Part shown: piece after piece, positions 26,201 through 38,076 of the stretch
How the letters are laid out: each line of letters opens with the position of its first letter
Numbering within the stretch: position 1 is the stretch's first letter
NCBI GenBank assembly: GCA_023374045.1
Contig: CM041779.1
Coordinates: forward strand, 271,780,062 to 271,844,061
Length of the DNA: 64,000 nt
Origin: Limonium bicolor
Lineage: Eukaryota > Streptophyta > Magnoliopsida > Caryophyllales > Plumbaginaceae
Reading direction: 5' to 3'
Program-made: the position numbers and the translations under genes
The notes under the pieces: model-generated
Told to the model about the DNA's origin: nothing
Seen by the model: only the letters and a program-made list of their open reading frames with translations
Database searches by the model: none

Positions 26201-26713
26201 GTATTATTTTAGCTATTACTGTCGCGTAGTATCTCAGGCTTTGTTCTGTTTCGTTTTTCCGCTCTATTGCACGCTTAGTGCTTCTTTTCCTGCTGCTGAT
26301 TGGTTAGCTAGGTTTGCGACTGCTAAGCAGGTCGCCCCATGTTGTTGTAAGTTGTAGTCTCCTTATGGTTGGAGTAATCATTCAACCGCTATTAAGTGCG
26401 GGTATTGTTGTTCAACCGGGATCCATCTCTGGGACTTCCATTTCTTGGAATCTACTATGTGTCAAGTTCTTTCCTCCTATAGGATGATCTCACTACTGCC
26501 AGATCGGGTCTTCCCGAGTATGAGAGGACTTTCCTTCTCTCTGGCGTTCTTTCCCAAGTTATACAATGGGTTTATGGAGGGCGGGTCTGGTATTGTAGGT
26601 ATCCGGTACTCACCGGTAGTTCCTAACTAGCATATCTCTAATGCTAACGCTCAGCCCTTAGCCCTAAGCTTCTAACTCCTAACTCGGTATTCCTAAACTC
26701 GGTATTTCCAGTC

Positions 26714-26741
26714 ATCAGAGTGATACTTCACTCTGATACCA
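26714..26741 (-). other. tRNA-iMet primer site in hairpin, paired variant
   Basis: The stem reads ATCAGAGTGA/TCACTCTGAT with loop AGTA. Both arms differ by one base from the copies at 3564 and 16754 such that pairing is kept. The primer site (26730-26741) is therefore TGGTATCAGAGT, 11 of 12 matches to the tRNA complement. Confidence 0.85.
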
Positions 26742-26746
26742 CTTTT

Positions 26747-29700
26747 TGTAACATCCCTACCACTAATACTGTCATTACCGTCCAATCTCCTTAAACAATC
26801 CAGACTCACGCAGCGGATACTTACATACTCAACGGTGGGTGATACAATGCCGTTAGCCACCCACGTGACTAACAAGGCTACTACTACTACTACTACATAC
26901 GCATCGTCTCTGAACCGGAATATCTGAGTACTACACACTTACAATACATACTTTAATTACCAAATCAAATACTAGAACTTCCATTCATTACAATACTCCA
27001 TAAGTTCAATACAATATCATACACCGAGTTTACTAAGATCCTTATACAAATACAACACCTCTTTCAATTTCATAGATACTCATTAAGAGTCTAACCACTA
27101 CCCATTCCTCACAAACTACTTACTTCCTAAGTACAAGGGGGTGCCATTTAGTACGCTTCTACATTCTACTTCTAACTATCCAAGTGTAGCCACCGGTCTC
27201 TTACCTTGACCATATCCGCTTCGGGTACCTGCACACTAAAAACGTTCCCCCTAGGGGGTCAGCTTACGCTGAATATGACTTCCGCATACCCCGCGTACTA
27301 GCGAGGGTACGCCGACCACTTGGTCGAATACATGCAATTCATTTTATTCAAACAAACATGCATACATGCTCTTATACACAATACTACAATACTTTACGCA
27401 TGGAATACACACATACACTTCAATACATACAATGAGATTATACAAGTCCAACAATACTTACTTACCTTCTTCCGAAATACACATTCATGATCCATACACA
27501 ATGCATACACAATATCCGGTACTTGTTAGCTTCATTTGTCCACCCGGGTTAATCGGGTGGAGATTAATCTTTTACTCGGGGTCAATGACTTACACCAGCC
27601 AAGACCATTACTCATACAATACTTACTTTACTTACTACTTACTCAAGTCAAGTCGTCGGGACCTCCGGCCCGGGGACTACTCTGTCCCACCACCGGGATT
27701 TACTTGGTTCACCAATCCAGGACGCTACCCATTTAAGGGGTTTGGGCCGTGGACCAGTTAAAGAACCAGGAATCAGATCCAACCTCTTGTGTCTCCTCAT
27801 CCTCACGCGTGGCCGAAACTATATCGGACTTCTACTCATTCCAATTTACTCAATATTTACGTTAGGTTTAGGTAGTTAGGAATTAGTAGAAGTCACACAT
27901 CCAAGCCACATGCACAATACATTGCTCATATACACATCCATACAAGATACAATACATTACGCAAGTACAATACAAGATACAAATTCACTCAATCATCATT
28001 CATTCATTTCATGAATTATACAAACTATTATTCAAGAGAAATATACCAAGAACAATATAAACAAGCACAAGTAAGTGCAATATAGTCCGATTCATGCATT
28101 TATCTTATTTAGGTGATCAAATAAGCACACAAATCGGGGTAACCAGGTTAGGATACAGAGCATGAAGAAATCATACCTTGCACCGTTGCTTTGGACTCAC
28201 CGACTCCTCTTCGGTGTTCAACTATTTAAATCCTAGCATATACATAGAGTTGGGTGGTTAATTATCTATAATTAACCTTACTTATTACTTTCTAAGGTTT
28301 CCCAGTTTATACTTACTAATTCCTTATTATTCAAATACATTTACTTATGTTACTTACTTAAAATTATCCTCTAGGCTTGTTCATGGCCTTAATGACCTTT
28401 AAACCTCATTAATTAAGTCTTAATCATCTTATACTATCATTACCCTTCAATTCCCCATCTTAAAATTCCTTTTACATTTCTGTAGCATTTATGTGTTGGT
28501 TCGGGTTTGTGTCCGAGTTTGTAAACCCGACCAACACTTTGGGAACGTTCTGTCAAGTTTTTATGGTGGTCCGGGTTTGTGTACCAGTTTACAAACCCGG
28601 ACCATCACTTTAGAAGACTTTCTGTCGTATTTTTAAGGTGGTCCGGGTTTGTGTACTTGTTTGCAAACCCGGACCATCCTTCAGCGATACTTTCTGTCAA
28701 GTTTTTGAGGTGGTCCTGGTTTGCGTACTTGTTTGCAAACCAGGACCATTCCAGCGAGAAAGCATTCTGCCAAGTTTAAGAGGTGGTCCTGGTTTGTGTA
28801 CTTGTTTGCAAACCAGGACCAATCCAGTCTGTTGCAAATTTCCAGTTTTAAAGCTTTGTTTCAACTTCAATCTTTTACCAACTTCTTCCCCAATATTCCT
28901 ACACATAATCTAACATATTTTAGCAGTGATTAAGCACTTTAAATTAGCCTAATCCACTCTCTAAATTCCTCTGTCAATATCTGTTTTCTTACAGATTTTC
29001 CCACTGTAGTTTCCTCCTTTTACAGTTTTTGTTCTTCTCCAAATGCTACAGATTTTTCCTTTCTTCTTCCCACTACTCCTATGGCTCTTTCATTGGCTCA
29101 TTTGCATTATACTCAACCCAAGTCTTACCCACTACCATACTCATTTTACCAAGTCTTACACATTAATTATTCCTTGCTTCTCCAACACATTCAAAAATCC
29201 CTTGCTACAGATCGTATATCTTTTCATACTCTTACCACAACTACTACTCCTTAGTTACTAAATCATCTCTACTACTACACACCTTGGTTCTCCCATTCAC
29301 CAAGTCATTCTTAATGCACAATCCCTACTAAAATTTCGCCATAGTTCACCTACTTTTCTTACTTATCCACACATCTCCTTTCTCATCAAATTCATCCCTA
29401 TTCTAGCCAAACCGCAAGGGTTCTACCAGCACACATACCAAATCTCAATACACCAATACTTCCTCAATTACAATACCAATACATCATTACTTCCTCAATC
29501 CACCATACTAATACACATACACAATTTATTTGGCTCTAAGGCCTACAATCCAAATACAAACTCATAAATACTCAAACTTCCACAAACTACGATACTAATA
29601 CAATAGTTTAGGTTCTTTATTTGTTCACCCATTCCCATTACTCTAATGCATTAAAATGTAGCATTGAGAAAGAGCTCTTACCTTAAAGCTCTTATTTCCT

Positions 29701-30983
29701 CCTTCCTTTTCTATTCCTTCTTCTCTCTTTCTTGCACAATCGGTCACATGGGGAATGGAGTTTCCAAACTCCATTCCCATCACCCAATACACACAAAATA
29801 AGTGCAATTAATATACTAACCCTTATATTTATACTAATCCATTGAAATGTTCAAAACACAAATTCTAGGGTTTACCTTTGGAGTGTTTTAGGAGGGGTTT
29901 TAGCCCTTGGTTTGAGAAGGTGATTCCACCACCATTGTAAGGTTGTAATTATGCTTAAAGAGAGAGAGAGAAAATAGAGTATTACAAGGGGTAAAAATCG
30001 GTTATGAAAGGAGATGGAGAAAACATGAGTTTTTCATGTAGATTTTTACCTTAATGGAGAGAGGATACTCCAAGCTACACATTGATGCTATTTTCTTCAC
30101 CAATGGGGTATACCCACGAAAATGAACTTCCTCATTTTTGGATTTTGAAAAGAGGAAAGTGTAGAGAATGATGAGGGGAGTTCAAATATGTAATTTGTTT
30201 TGGATTCGGAGCTTAAATAAAGCTTGGGCAAGCTTGAGAAGGTGAAGTGTAGCCATGGTTGTATCTTTGGAGCTTCAAAAATCCAACAGAGAAGGGAGAA
30301 GGGGGAGGTCGGCTGGGTGAGAAGACTCACGCGAGAGAGATGAGAAATGTGAGGTGAGAGAATTATGTGAGTGCTTTTTACTTTATTCTACTTTTTGCTT
30401 TTTGCCTTTTATTTAATTAGCTAGTGTGTGAGGGCTTATTGACTTACTAAAAATTGGCCCACACAGTACTACTAGCTGGAACGTTTTTCGTCTTTTACAG
30501 AAAATGCTTGTTAATTTACCCGGTTTCGGTACTATTCACTAACCGGGCCCGTTTTCCAGAATTTTCTCGTTTATTTAATTTTATAGGTTATTAAGCTTCC
30601 ATAAATGCTTAATCATTGTTATTTAATGATTTATAATTTTTACGGGTTCGTTTGACCACTTAAAGTCACGTTTTCAGGTTTCCTCGAAAAACGTGCACTA
30701 AAGCTCTATTAGCGTTTTAATACATTATTTGGATCCGTTTTCTTCGGGAGTTGTTCCCATATATTATTTAGGCCTTATTAAGCCTTTATAATTCATATAA
30801 TGCTAACCGAGGTCTCATACCTCCTATGGTTATTTAACGCTTATTTAGCATTTTTCGCTTTTTAAGCATTTCTTCATTTCTTTTGGATTTATTTTTCCTT
30901 ACCAATATTACTTAGGCGTCATTAGGCCCTTAAATACGTATTCGATTAATTTTAATCCCTATATTTAAGTTTGGGGTATTTCA
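26747..30983 (-). mobile_element. Right LTR (5' LTR), 4237 bp, LARD-like element
   Basis: Bounded TGTAACATCC to GGGTATTTCA and nearly identical to 16787-21017. A 30-40 bp stretch near 29790 is present only here, and a short duplicated CATACAC-rich stretch near 17530 only in the left copy. The primer site lies just outside its left edge, making this the 5' LTR on the minus strand. The outer right junction at 30984 reads CTTATGGGTG; the matching left duplication is absent because the left side is the truncated second internal region. Confidence 0.9.
28494..28821. repeat. Five-module hairpin array in right LTR
   Basis: Same five modules as 18560-18884. Module 3 is a perfect inverted repeat here (GGTCCGGGTTTG / CAAACCCGGACC), whereas module 1 has a C-to-T change in the left arm and a one-base loss in the right arm. 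Confidence 0.9.
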
Positions 30984-31055
30984 CTTATGGGTGCCTAAGT
31001 GAAATGGTAGGAAATTAGGCACACGACGAGCCTGAGGTTGAGTTCGTCTACTTAG

Positions 31056-31425
31056 GTGAGTTCTTCTTACTCGGGTGAGTTCTTCTACTCGGGTAAGTTC
31101 TTCTACTCTGGTGAGTTCTTCTACTCTGGTGAGTTCTTCTACTCGGGAGAGTTCTTCTACTCTGGTGAGTTCTTCTACTCTGGTGAGTTCTTCTACTCGG
31201 GTGAGTTCTTCTACTCGGGTGAGTTCTTCTACTCTGGTGAGTTCTTCTACTCGGGTGAGTTCTTCTACTCGGGTGAGTTCTTCTACTCGGGTGAGTTCTT
31301 CTACTCTGGTGAGTTCTTCTACTCGAGTGAGTTCTTCTACTCTGGCGAGTTCTTCTACTCAGGGGAGTTCTTCTACTCTGGTGAGTTCTTCTACACTAGT
31401 GAGTTCTTCTACTCGGGATCTCTGA
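31056..31425 (+). repeat. 18-bp minisatellite, about 20 units
   Basis: Near-perfect tandem units of GAGTTCTTCTACTCGGGT with few substitutions (CTCTGG, CTCGAG, CTCAGG variants). The plus strand is open across 192 codons and would encode repeated EFFYSG, but a unit length divisible by three keeps any stop-free frame open, so this is not evidence of a protein. Two other frames are also open over much of the array. Confidence 0.95.
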
Positions 31426-32117
31426 AGAATCTGAATTCTCGGTTCTATCTTGAGGAGCTTCGTATTGAAAGATGCAATGATGATTTTGTGCTATTGATTG
31501 TAATGTTGACCGATGGTGAAAATGAAAAACGTGACTATGATCAAAGTGCTAATAAGAATAAAAAAATCATCCAAAGCAAGAAATCATTGGAAAATGTGCC
31601 AAGCGTGGCTATGATGAGGTGTGTGCAGAGATGAAATCAAAGTGTTTGCAAGAAAACTTGAAGAAACTGTTGAAAAAGGTGCCAAAAATGACAATGCTTG
31701 AGATGTTATATGGAAGTTGTAAAATACAACTAAAGTATTTGTTGGAAACTTGTCCAAAACAAGAAACTTTTGAAAAAGGTGTCAAACATGACAATGCTTG
31801 AGAAAAACTCTACTGAAAAAGTAAGGTGAAATGATCATTTCCTGACTAAGAATTTCAGATCTGCAATTTGTTTCTTAGAAGATGAACATGCCGCTAGTGG
31901 AAGTGTATGGTGCTTGTTGTGGGAGTCTGAGATTATCTGAGGGGTGGTCGGGTATGAAGACGGGCCTGTGGTGTATGATGTGGAGGTAAGGGCTTATGTA
32001 TGCCTGTGTGGTGGTGGTGTTGGTGGTGCTTAAAGCTTGTGAAGGGTTAAGCTTTGGGTTTCAAATGGTGTTGTCATAGCAATTGTTGGAACCAACAATT
32101 GCCCCCAGTATTTTTCC

Positions 32118-32122
32118 TTAAG
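32118..32122. repeat. Target-site duplication TTAAG (left)
   Basis: TTAAG directly left of the solo LTR; the same five bases follow it at 36474-36478. Confidence 0.8.
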
Positions 32123-35100
32123 TTTAATACCCCGGATCTAAAAATGGTGATTAAATTACTCTAATGTGATTATTAAAGGCCTAATGGTGCCTAAAGAGTA
32201 TTGGTAAAGAGAATAAAACCAAAAGAAAAGAGAAAACTCGTAAAACGCAAAAAATGCTAAAACGCGCATTATATGAGTATAGGAGGTATAAGACCTTGGT
32301 TAGGGTCCAAGATGGATTCCTAAGGCTTATTTAGGCCTAATTAGTGTACGGGAATGATTCCTGAAGAAAACGGATCCAAATAATGGATTAAAACGCTAAC
32401 GGAGTTTTAAAGCACGTTTTTCGAGAAAACCCGAAAACGTGACTTTAAGTGGTCAAATAGACCCGTAAAAATTATAGTTGATTATATAACTATAATTAAG
32501 TATTAATGGAAGCTTAATAGCCGTTAAAAATAAAGAAACGAGAAAAATCCGAAAAACGGGCCCGGTGAGTGAATAGTGCCAAACCGGGTAAATTAACGAG
32601 CGTTTTCTGTAAAAGACGAAAAACGCTCCAGTTTGTAAGTATAGGTGGGGCCAGTTTTTATTAGCCAAACAGCCTCCCCTCTCTAATACTAGCTAGTTAG
32701 TAAATAAAGAAAGAAAGAAAAGAAAAGGAAAGGAAAAGTAAAAAGTGGAAAGGGATAAAGTACTTTCCCTCCCTCTCTCTCCTCCCATTTTCCTTTCTTC
32801 CTCCTTTCCCCCTTTCCTACTGTCCTCCTCCCTTCCTCTCTGTATTGGAGCGACAATGGAGCTCTCTCCCATGGCTTCCCCACTTTCTCATCTTGCCCAA
32901 GCTTCATCCTTGCTCCGAATTCAAAAATAATTGCATATTTGGACTCCTCTCATCAAGCTCTACACTTCCCTCTTTTCAAAATCCCAAAAGCTTGAAGTTC
33001 ATCTCCATGGGTATATCCCATTTAAAGAGAAAGTTAGAGATTCTTGGAGCTTGGAGTCTCCTCTTTCATCCAAGGTAAAAATATCCAAAGGAAATGCATT
33101 TTCTCTTCCCCTTCTAGTGTTGGCCGATTTTGGCTCTTTTAATGACTAGCTTTTCCTCCTTGTTTGAGCTATTCTCCAACCCTTAAATGGTGGTGGAAAT
33201 CCCCTCTAAGATCCAAGAGTTGAAAACCATTCAAGAATTTCCAAAGGTAAACCCTAACTTGGTCCTTTAAGCATCTTTGTGAATTCTAGATTAATTTTCA
33301 AGCCTAAGAGTATTGCTTAGTGCTTAATTTCCAATTTGAATATTGGTTTAGTGATTGGGCAAGTGAGTTGCCTTGGCTGATTTTGGAGTAAAGAGAAGTG
33401 GAGAAGAGAATTACAAAGAAAAGGCTTGTGAATATAAGGTAAACAATCCACCTTGGAGCCTAACTAAATGTTTTTAGAATTTTGGGAAGGGATAAATTAA
33501 ATAATGAACCCCAAAATGAGGAGTGAGAATGGTTGAGATGAGAAAGAGTTGTAGTAGTGCTTAATGCATTTGTGAATTAATGCTTGATTTAAGAGCCTAA
33601 GAGCTATGCACTTTATGATTTATGTATTGTGTTGCATTTGGAGGATTTGATGAGTATTGATGGTTTATATGTGTGCTGGTAGAACCCTTGTGGGTTTGGC
33701 TAGTTTTAGGTTGATTAAATGGTGGTATGAGTTTTGGGCAATGTTAGAAAAGTAGCCGGGCTATGGCGAAATTTCGGTAGAAATCTAAGAGATTTTAGTG
33801 ATGTTTTGAGTGAAGTATAACCTAGGGTTAGCTAGGTATGAATTGAGATTGAATTGAGTTAGTGAACCACCTTGGGAATGCTTGTTTAAGGATAGAAGAT
33901 TTGATGCAAAAATCTGTAGCATGAAATTGTTTAAGTGCCTTGGGAGTTTTGGAAAAAGGATGAGGAGTTAAGGCTTTAAGAGTGAGGCATGAACCTTGGC
34001 ATGAGGAGTGCATTGTCTTGGAATATTTGGTATGGTCAAATAGAGTGAGAACAATAATGCTAGTGCCAAGGGGTAAAAATCTGTAGCACAAGTGTGCAAA
34101 ATGTAACAGAGAGAATGAAAATTTGTGAATTTGAGCAAGAATTTGAGTAGGGAGTAAACTTATGATTTGAAGAGGTTTAGAGCATGTTTTAAGGTGTTTA
34201 AACATGTAGGAAACATGTGGAAATATTAGGGAATGATTAGAGGTGAATTAGGGGTTGAAAACTGATCAAAAACTGTAAATTTTGACAGTTCCAGGGGTGG
34301 TCCGGGTTTGCAAATCGGTACACAAACCCGGACCACATCAAAAACGCACCCGAGAGTGAATCCAGGGGTTGGTCCGGGTTTATATCCTAGGACACAAACC
34401 CGGACAACATGTAAAACGCACCAGAAACTGAAAACCGTGTCTGGTCCGGGTTTGTAACCCCGGACACAAACCCGGACCAGTGTAAAAAGTCACCAGAATG
34501 TGTTTTTAAGTGTCCTAATGATGGGGAAGTGAATGGTAATGGCTTTAGATGATGTTTAGGACTTGTTTGGTGACCTAAGAAGGTCTTAGGAAGCGTAAAC
34601 AAGTTTGAGAAGTGAATGATAAAGATGTGAGTTTAAGAACACATGAATTTAACTAAGGAATAACGGAATAACGGGGCTAAGTACGGGAGTATTAGTTTTA
34701 TATACCGTAACGCCTTAATGATAATAGAAACATTTGTATGTTATCAGTGGAATGAGTGTGAACCAAGGAACGTGAGGTCACACGGTAAAGCTAACTCCGG
34801 TGAAAGGTATGATTTTCTCATGCCTCGTATGCTAACCGAGTTACTCTGATTTGTGTGTTTGCGTGCCGGCTGAATCAAGACTAAAGCATGAAAATGAACC
34901 ATTGCTTGATTATGTATGTCTTGTTGTATGTTGTATGAGCTAACATACTTGTATGCCGGTGTGGTCTAACTTCGTGTATAGACCGACTCATAGATGAGTG
35001 ACGATTGGCTAGAGACTCGTAGAACGGGTCGTATCGTAAAATAATGAAAACGTGCAAACACACATACTATCGATTTAAGAACAACGATATCGTAAACTTA

Positions 35101-36473
35101 TGAACTCACTAGCTTGTGAGAGAGTTGTACGGGTTTAGTAAACACCCGGTAACGGTTAGAAAACCAACCAAAAACATTCCACGAAATGAATGAATATGGA
35201 AAGGTACATGAACCTCCAACTAGAGAATTGTAGAAAGTTCAAAGATGTGAACTTGTAAGAAAGGTAAAAGAGACCTAAGGGATCAATTAACTCCCTTGAG
35301 ACATGGTCGACTTCCTATATGAGGATTTTACCCGGTATAAGAAAATAACCGAAGTATAAGTATATGAGATGTAAGGGTAACCTATAAACCTAAGATTACC
35401 CAAACTAAGTATTTTTCCCAAAGTCATTAGAAACATCGAGAGTGATGCTTCTAGACTAATATACGTAATTATATTATAACTCCGAGAGAGGAGTGTATGG
35501 GAATGTGAGAAGTCCGAGAGTAGTCGGACCTATGTGAAAGTAGTAGGAACTAAGAGAGAGTTCCGGGAGCTAGTTGAACTATGCTCGAGAGCCAAGTGTT
35601 TTGGCTTAAGAAAGTATTAAGAGAAACAAGCGTGATGTAGGAGATCTGTAGTGTCTCGAGAACTACAAGAGCTTGAGTATTAGTAACCCAAGAGTGTGGG
35701 TGAGATAAAGAGTAAGTAACCCAAGAGTGTGGGTAAGATAAGTATAAGTAACCCAAGAGAGTAGGTGAGTATGAGAATGAGTAACCCAAGAGTATGGGTG
35801 AGGATAAGAATAAGTAACCCGAGTGAATGGGTGAGTTATTGAATAAGTAACCAAGGCATAGTGAGGTATAACCTCCAAGGCTTAGGAGTAAATTGATACA
35901 ACTAACAACCTTGTTATGCTAGTTAAGGATTGAATTCCATGGTTGAATGTGAATCCTTGTGTAGTGTACATATGTAATGTATTGCTATGTTGCATGTTGA
36001 TTGGATTGAAAAGAATCTCATGCTCTTGACAAAAGTAGTCGGCGTACCCCGGTTAGCACTCGGGGTATGCGAATTTCATATGCAGCATTAAGCTGAGCCC
36101 CTAGCGGCACCGTTTTTATTTTTCAGGTACACTGAAGACGATACCGTTTGAGAGTAGGACGGGGTCGGTGGTTAGCATGGGTAAGACCGAATATGTTATC
36201 GGCATCCATATAATGTAGACTCGGTATAGAAAAGAATGGAAATGAGATTTGTATGTGTGACTTGGTTAGAAATGAATGAGTAATGTATTTGTATTGAGCA
36301 CTTGGTTATCCCGGTCCATCAGACCGATGCTGTAGTTGAGTAGGCCTGGTTAGCCATGTGGGTGGCTAATGGCATTGTATCACCCTTCGCTGTAATAGAG
36401 TTTCGTTGCGTGAGTAAGGGCAAATTGTGACAGTTTAAGAGGTAATGACTAGTTTAATGGTTGAGGTGTTACA
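32123..36473 (+). mobile_element. Solo LTR, 4351 bp, LARD family
   Basis: Homologous, in the opposite orientation, to the LTRs at 16787 and 26747: left edge TTTAATACCCC (two changes from TGAAATACCCC), right edge GGTGTTACA. It has no primer site or internal region on either side and is flanked by the 5-bp duplication TTAAG. That is the signature of LTR-LTR recombination removing the internal part. It carries a three-module hairpin array and a purine/pyrimidine-rich stretch near 32700-32840. Divergence from the other LTRs is high, so it is an older insertion. Confidence 0.85.
34297..34480. repeat. Three-module hairpin array in solo LTR
   Basis: Modules of about 75 bp, each with GGTCCGGGTTTG-type left arms and CAAACCCGGACC-type right arms; the third has a second internal GGGGTT/CCCCGG segment in its loop. 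About 2.0 kb from the LTR 3' end, as in the related LTRs. Confidence 0.9.
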
Positions 36474-36478
36474 TTAAG
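36474..36478. repeat. Target-site duplication TTAAG (right)
   Basis: Matches 32118-32122 and defines the right boundary of the solo LTR. Confidence 0.8.
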
Positions 36479-36559
36479 ACAATCTAAGCTACAGTTCATG
36501 GCAATCGATCATTCCAATCGATTGCCCCCAGTATTTTCTTTGATTAACATGTGAACAAG
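36479..36559. other. Host segment with palindrome and GCCCCCAGTATTTTC tail
   Basis: Contains the inverted repeat GGCAATCGAT/ATCGATTGCC, followed by CCCAGTATTTTC. The same tail follows a different palindrome at 32084-32117. The next LTR begins at 36560. Confidence 0.6.
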
Positions 36560-37944
36560 TGTAACACCCCTACTACATACTTAACAACTAACCGAAATCG
36601 CAGCGGAAATAAACAACTAAACAATAACTAAACGGTTCGGTGCTACAACGCCGTTAACCACCCACGTGGTTAACTTGGCAGAATAAATACAAGTGTACCG
36701 GTCTGATGATCAGACTCCCGAGCGTTAGGTACTAACCTCCATAAATACATAATATACAATACCGAGTATTTAATTACAATCCATCACTGTAAACCATCAT
36801 TATACCACCAATGTAACAACAACGGATCCAAAATATAACGCCACGGGAGCACAGGCGCATCCCGGGCCCAACATCCAAAATAACCAAAAGTATTCCATAA
36901 ACCTAGAATCTAGAGCCACTCCGCCTCTTCGATCCTCATCCTGCAACATAGGTAAACAATATGGTGCCCCAAAGGGGCTCAGCAACTCATGGCTGGCATG
37001 GCTAACGTGCAGCCCATCGACTACCGGGATACACACAACCAATTGTCATGATAACATGGTATTGATTTTAAACAAACAATTCACTTAACTTATCAATAAG
37101 AATTGCATCACAACATAACACATAGCACATAACAAGTACGGTTCTCTTTAGGAACCCCACCAAAACAAGGTCAATTTACCCGGTGAGCCTAGAGATTGCT
37201 GCCAAATTCATGCTAAGCTCGTTACATAACTCGTTACCGTCCTGTTAAATGAACGGTTAACTTAACCCATAGGTGTGTCGGATATAGTAATCCAAGCACA
37301 CCGAACAAACATAGTATGCCCCTGTGGCCCGACGTGAGTCAGTAAAATAGCCTTGGTTAAGCTAAAGGGAAGGTTGAGACCAAAATGGAAAACAACCATA
37401 ACATACAAAGAGAATCGAACCGGTTATGACATCGACTCCCATACTCACACGCGTGGCCGGAACAGACCGGACTCCTCACTTCCCCCGTTAGCACTTGTTA
37501 GTAACCACCATTGGAACTTAATAAGTCAATTCACAAGCAAGTGTTTAGGTCTAGTTAGACACACACACAAGGGTAATGAGGCATAACTCAGCATCACAAT
37601 AATATGAACAACGATAAACTCATTTCATGACTTAAGTCTTACAAGGTCATAAACACACAGAAAACAAACAACACACAAGCCGGTGTAAACCGGTAGGCAA
37701 CAGACTGCAAGAAAACCATACCTTGGTCCTTGCTTCGATTGGTTTCCACCGTAGGCAACTCCTATACATAATTAATAACGTCGGTTAATTAACTTATTCA
37801 ACTTATAATTTACTAAGTGTTTACATGTTTTCATGACATGTTTTATCCTTAATCTTACACTCATTTATCTTTATTATTCATACTAGGGTCCATTACATGA
37901 CTCCCATTCTCTTTCTTAGACTTAAAGAATTTTTTTTTTGTTCT

Positions 37945-38058
37945 GGTCCGGACCGCCCCACTGGGGAGGTCCCAGGGGCGGTCCACAACAGAGTCTACTA
38001 TACGTTTTTTTATGGTCTGGTCCGGACCGCCCCACTGGGGAGGTCCCAGGGGCGGTCC
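37945..38058. repeat. Hairpin array, GGACCGCCCC type, modules 1-2
   Basis: Two near-identical modules, each GGACCGCCCC ... GGGGCGGTCC (10-bp arms) with a 15-nt loop that contains GGGGAGGTCCC. The array continues after the hAT insertion at 39401. Stem sequence is unlike that of the related LTR at 5491, although surrounding LTR sequence is homologous. Confidence 0.85.
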
Positions 38059-38068
38059 CCATCAGAAG

Positions 38069-38076
38069 CTCCCACG
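38069..38076. repeat. hAT target-site duplication CTCCCACG (left)
   Basis: Exact 8-bp match with 39380-39387, the duplication length expected for hAT. Confidence 0.9.

Larger units (their letters stand above)
21018..26746 (-). mobile_element. Internal region of the complete LARD-like element (5.7 kb, non-coding)
   Basis: Lies between two near-identical LTRs, with the primer site at its right end and polypurine tract at its left. An autonomous Gypsy element would show a gag-pol frame of 1000 or more codons. Here no frame exceeds about 105 codons and I found no protease, reverse transcriptase or integrase motif. Short conserved blocks are shared with 1-3596. Size and emptiness fit large retrotransposon derivatives, which depend on proteins from autonomous relatives. 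Confidence 0.85.
30984..32122. other. Host sequence of unknown nature between two LTRs, with minisatellite
   Basis: Lies between the right LTR of the LARD element and the solo LTR. It contains an 18-bp minisatellite, a short frame downstream of it, and at 32084-32117 a perfect 10-bp palindrome (CAATTGTTGG/CCAACAATTG) followed by GCCCCCAGTATTTTT. A similar palindrome plus GCCCCCAGTATTTTC lies at 36510, beyond the solo LTR, so 30984-32122 and 36479-36559 were once continuous. Probably itself an old repeat. Confidence 0.5.

Noticed and set aside
30984..30988. CTTAT as target duplication of the complete LARD element
   Set aside because: The other end of the unit is joined to a second internal segment, so no partner exists at 16787 and the duplication cannot be confirmed.
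31075..31425. SSSTLV/EFFYSG repeat proteins
   Set aside because: An 18-bp repeat keeps any stop-free frame open, several frames are open together, and no start context or family supports a protein.
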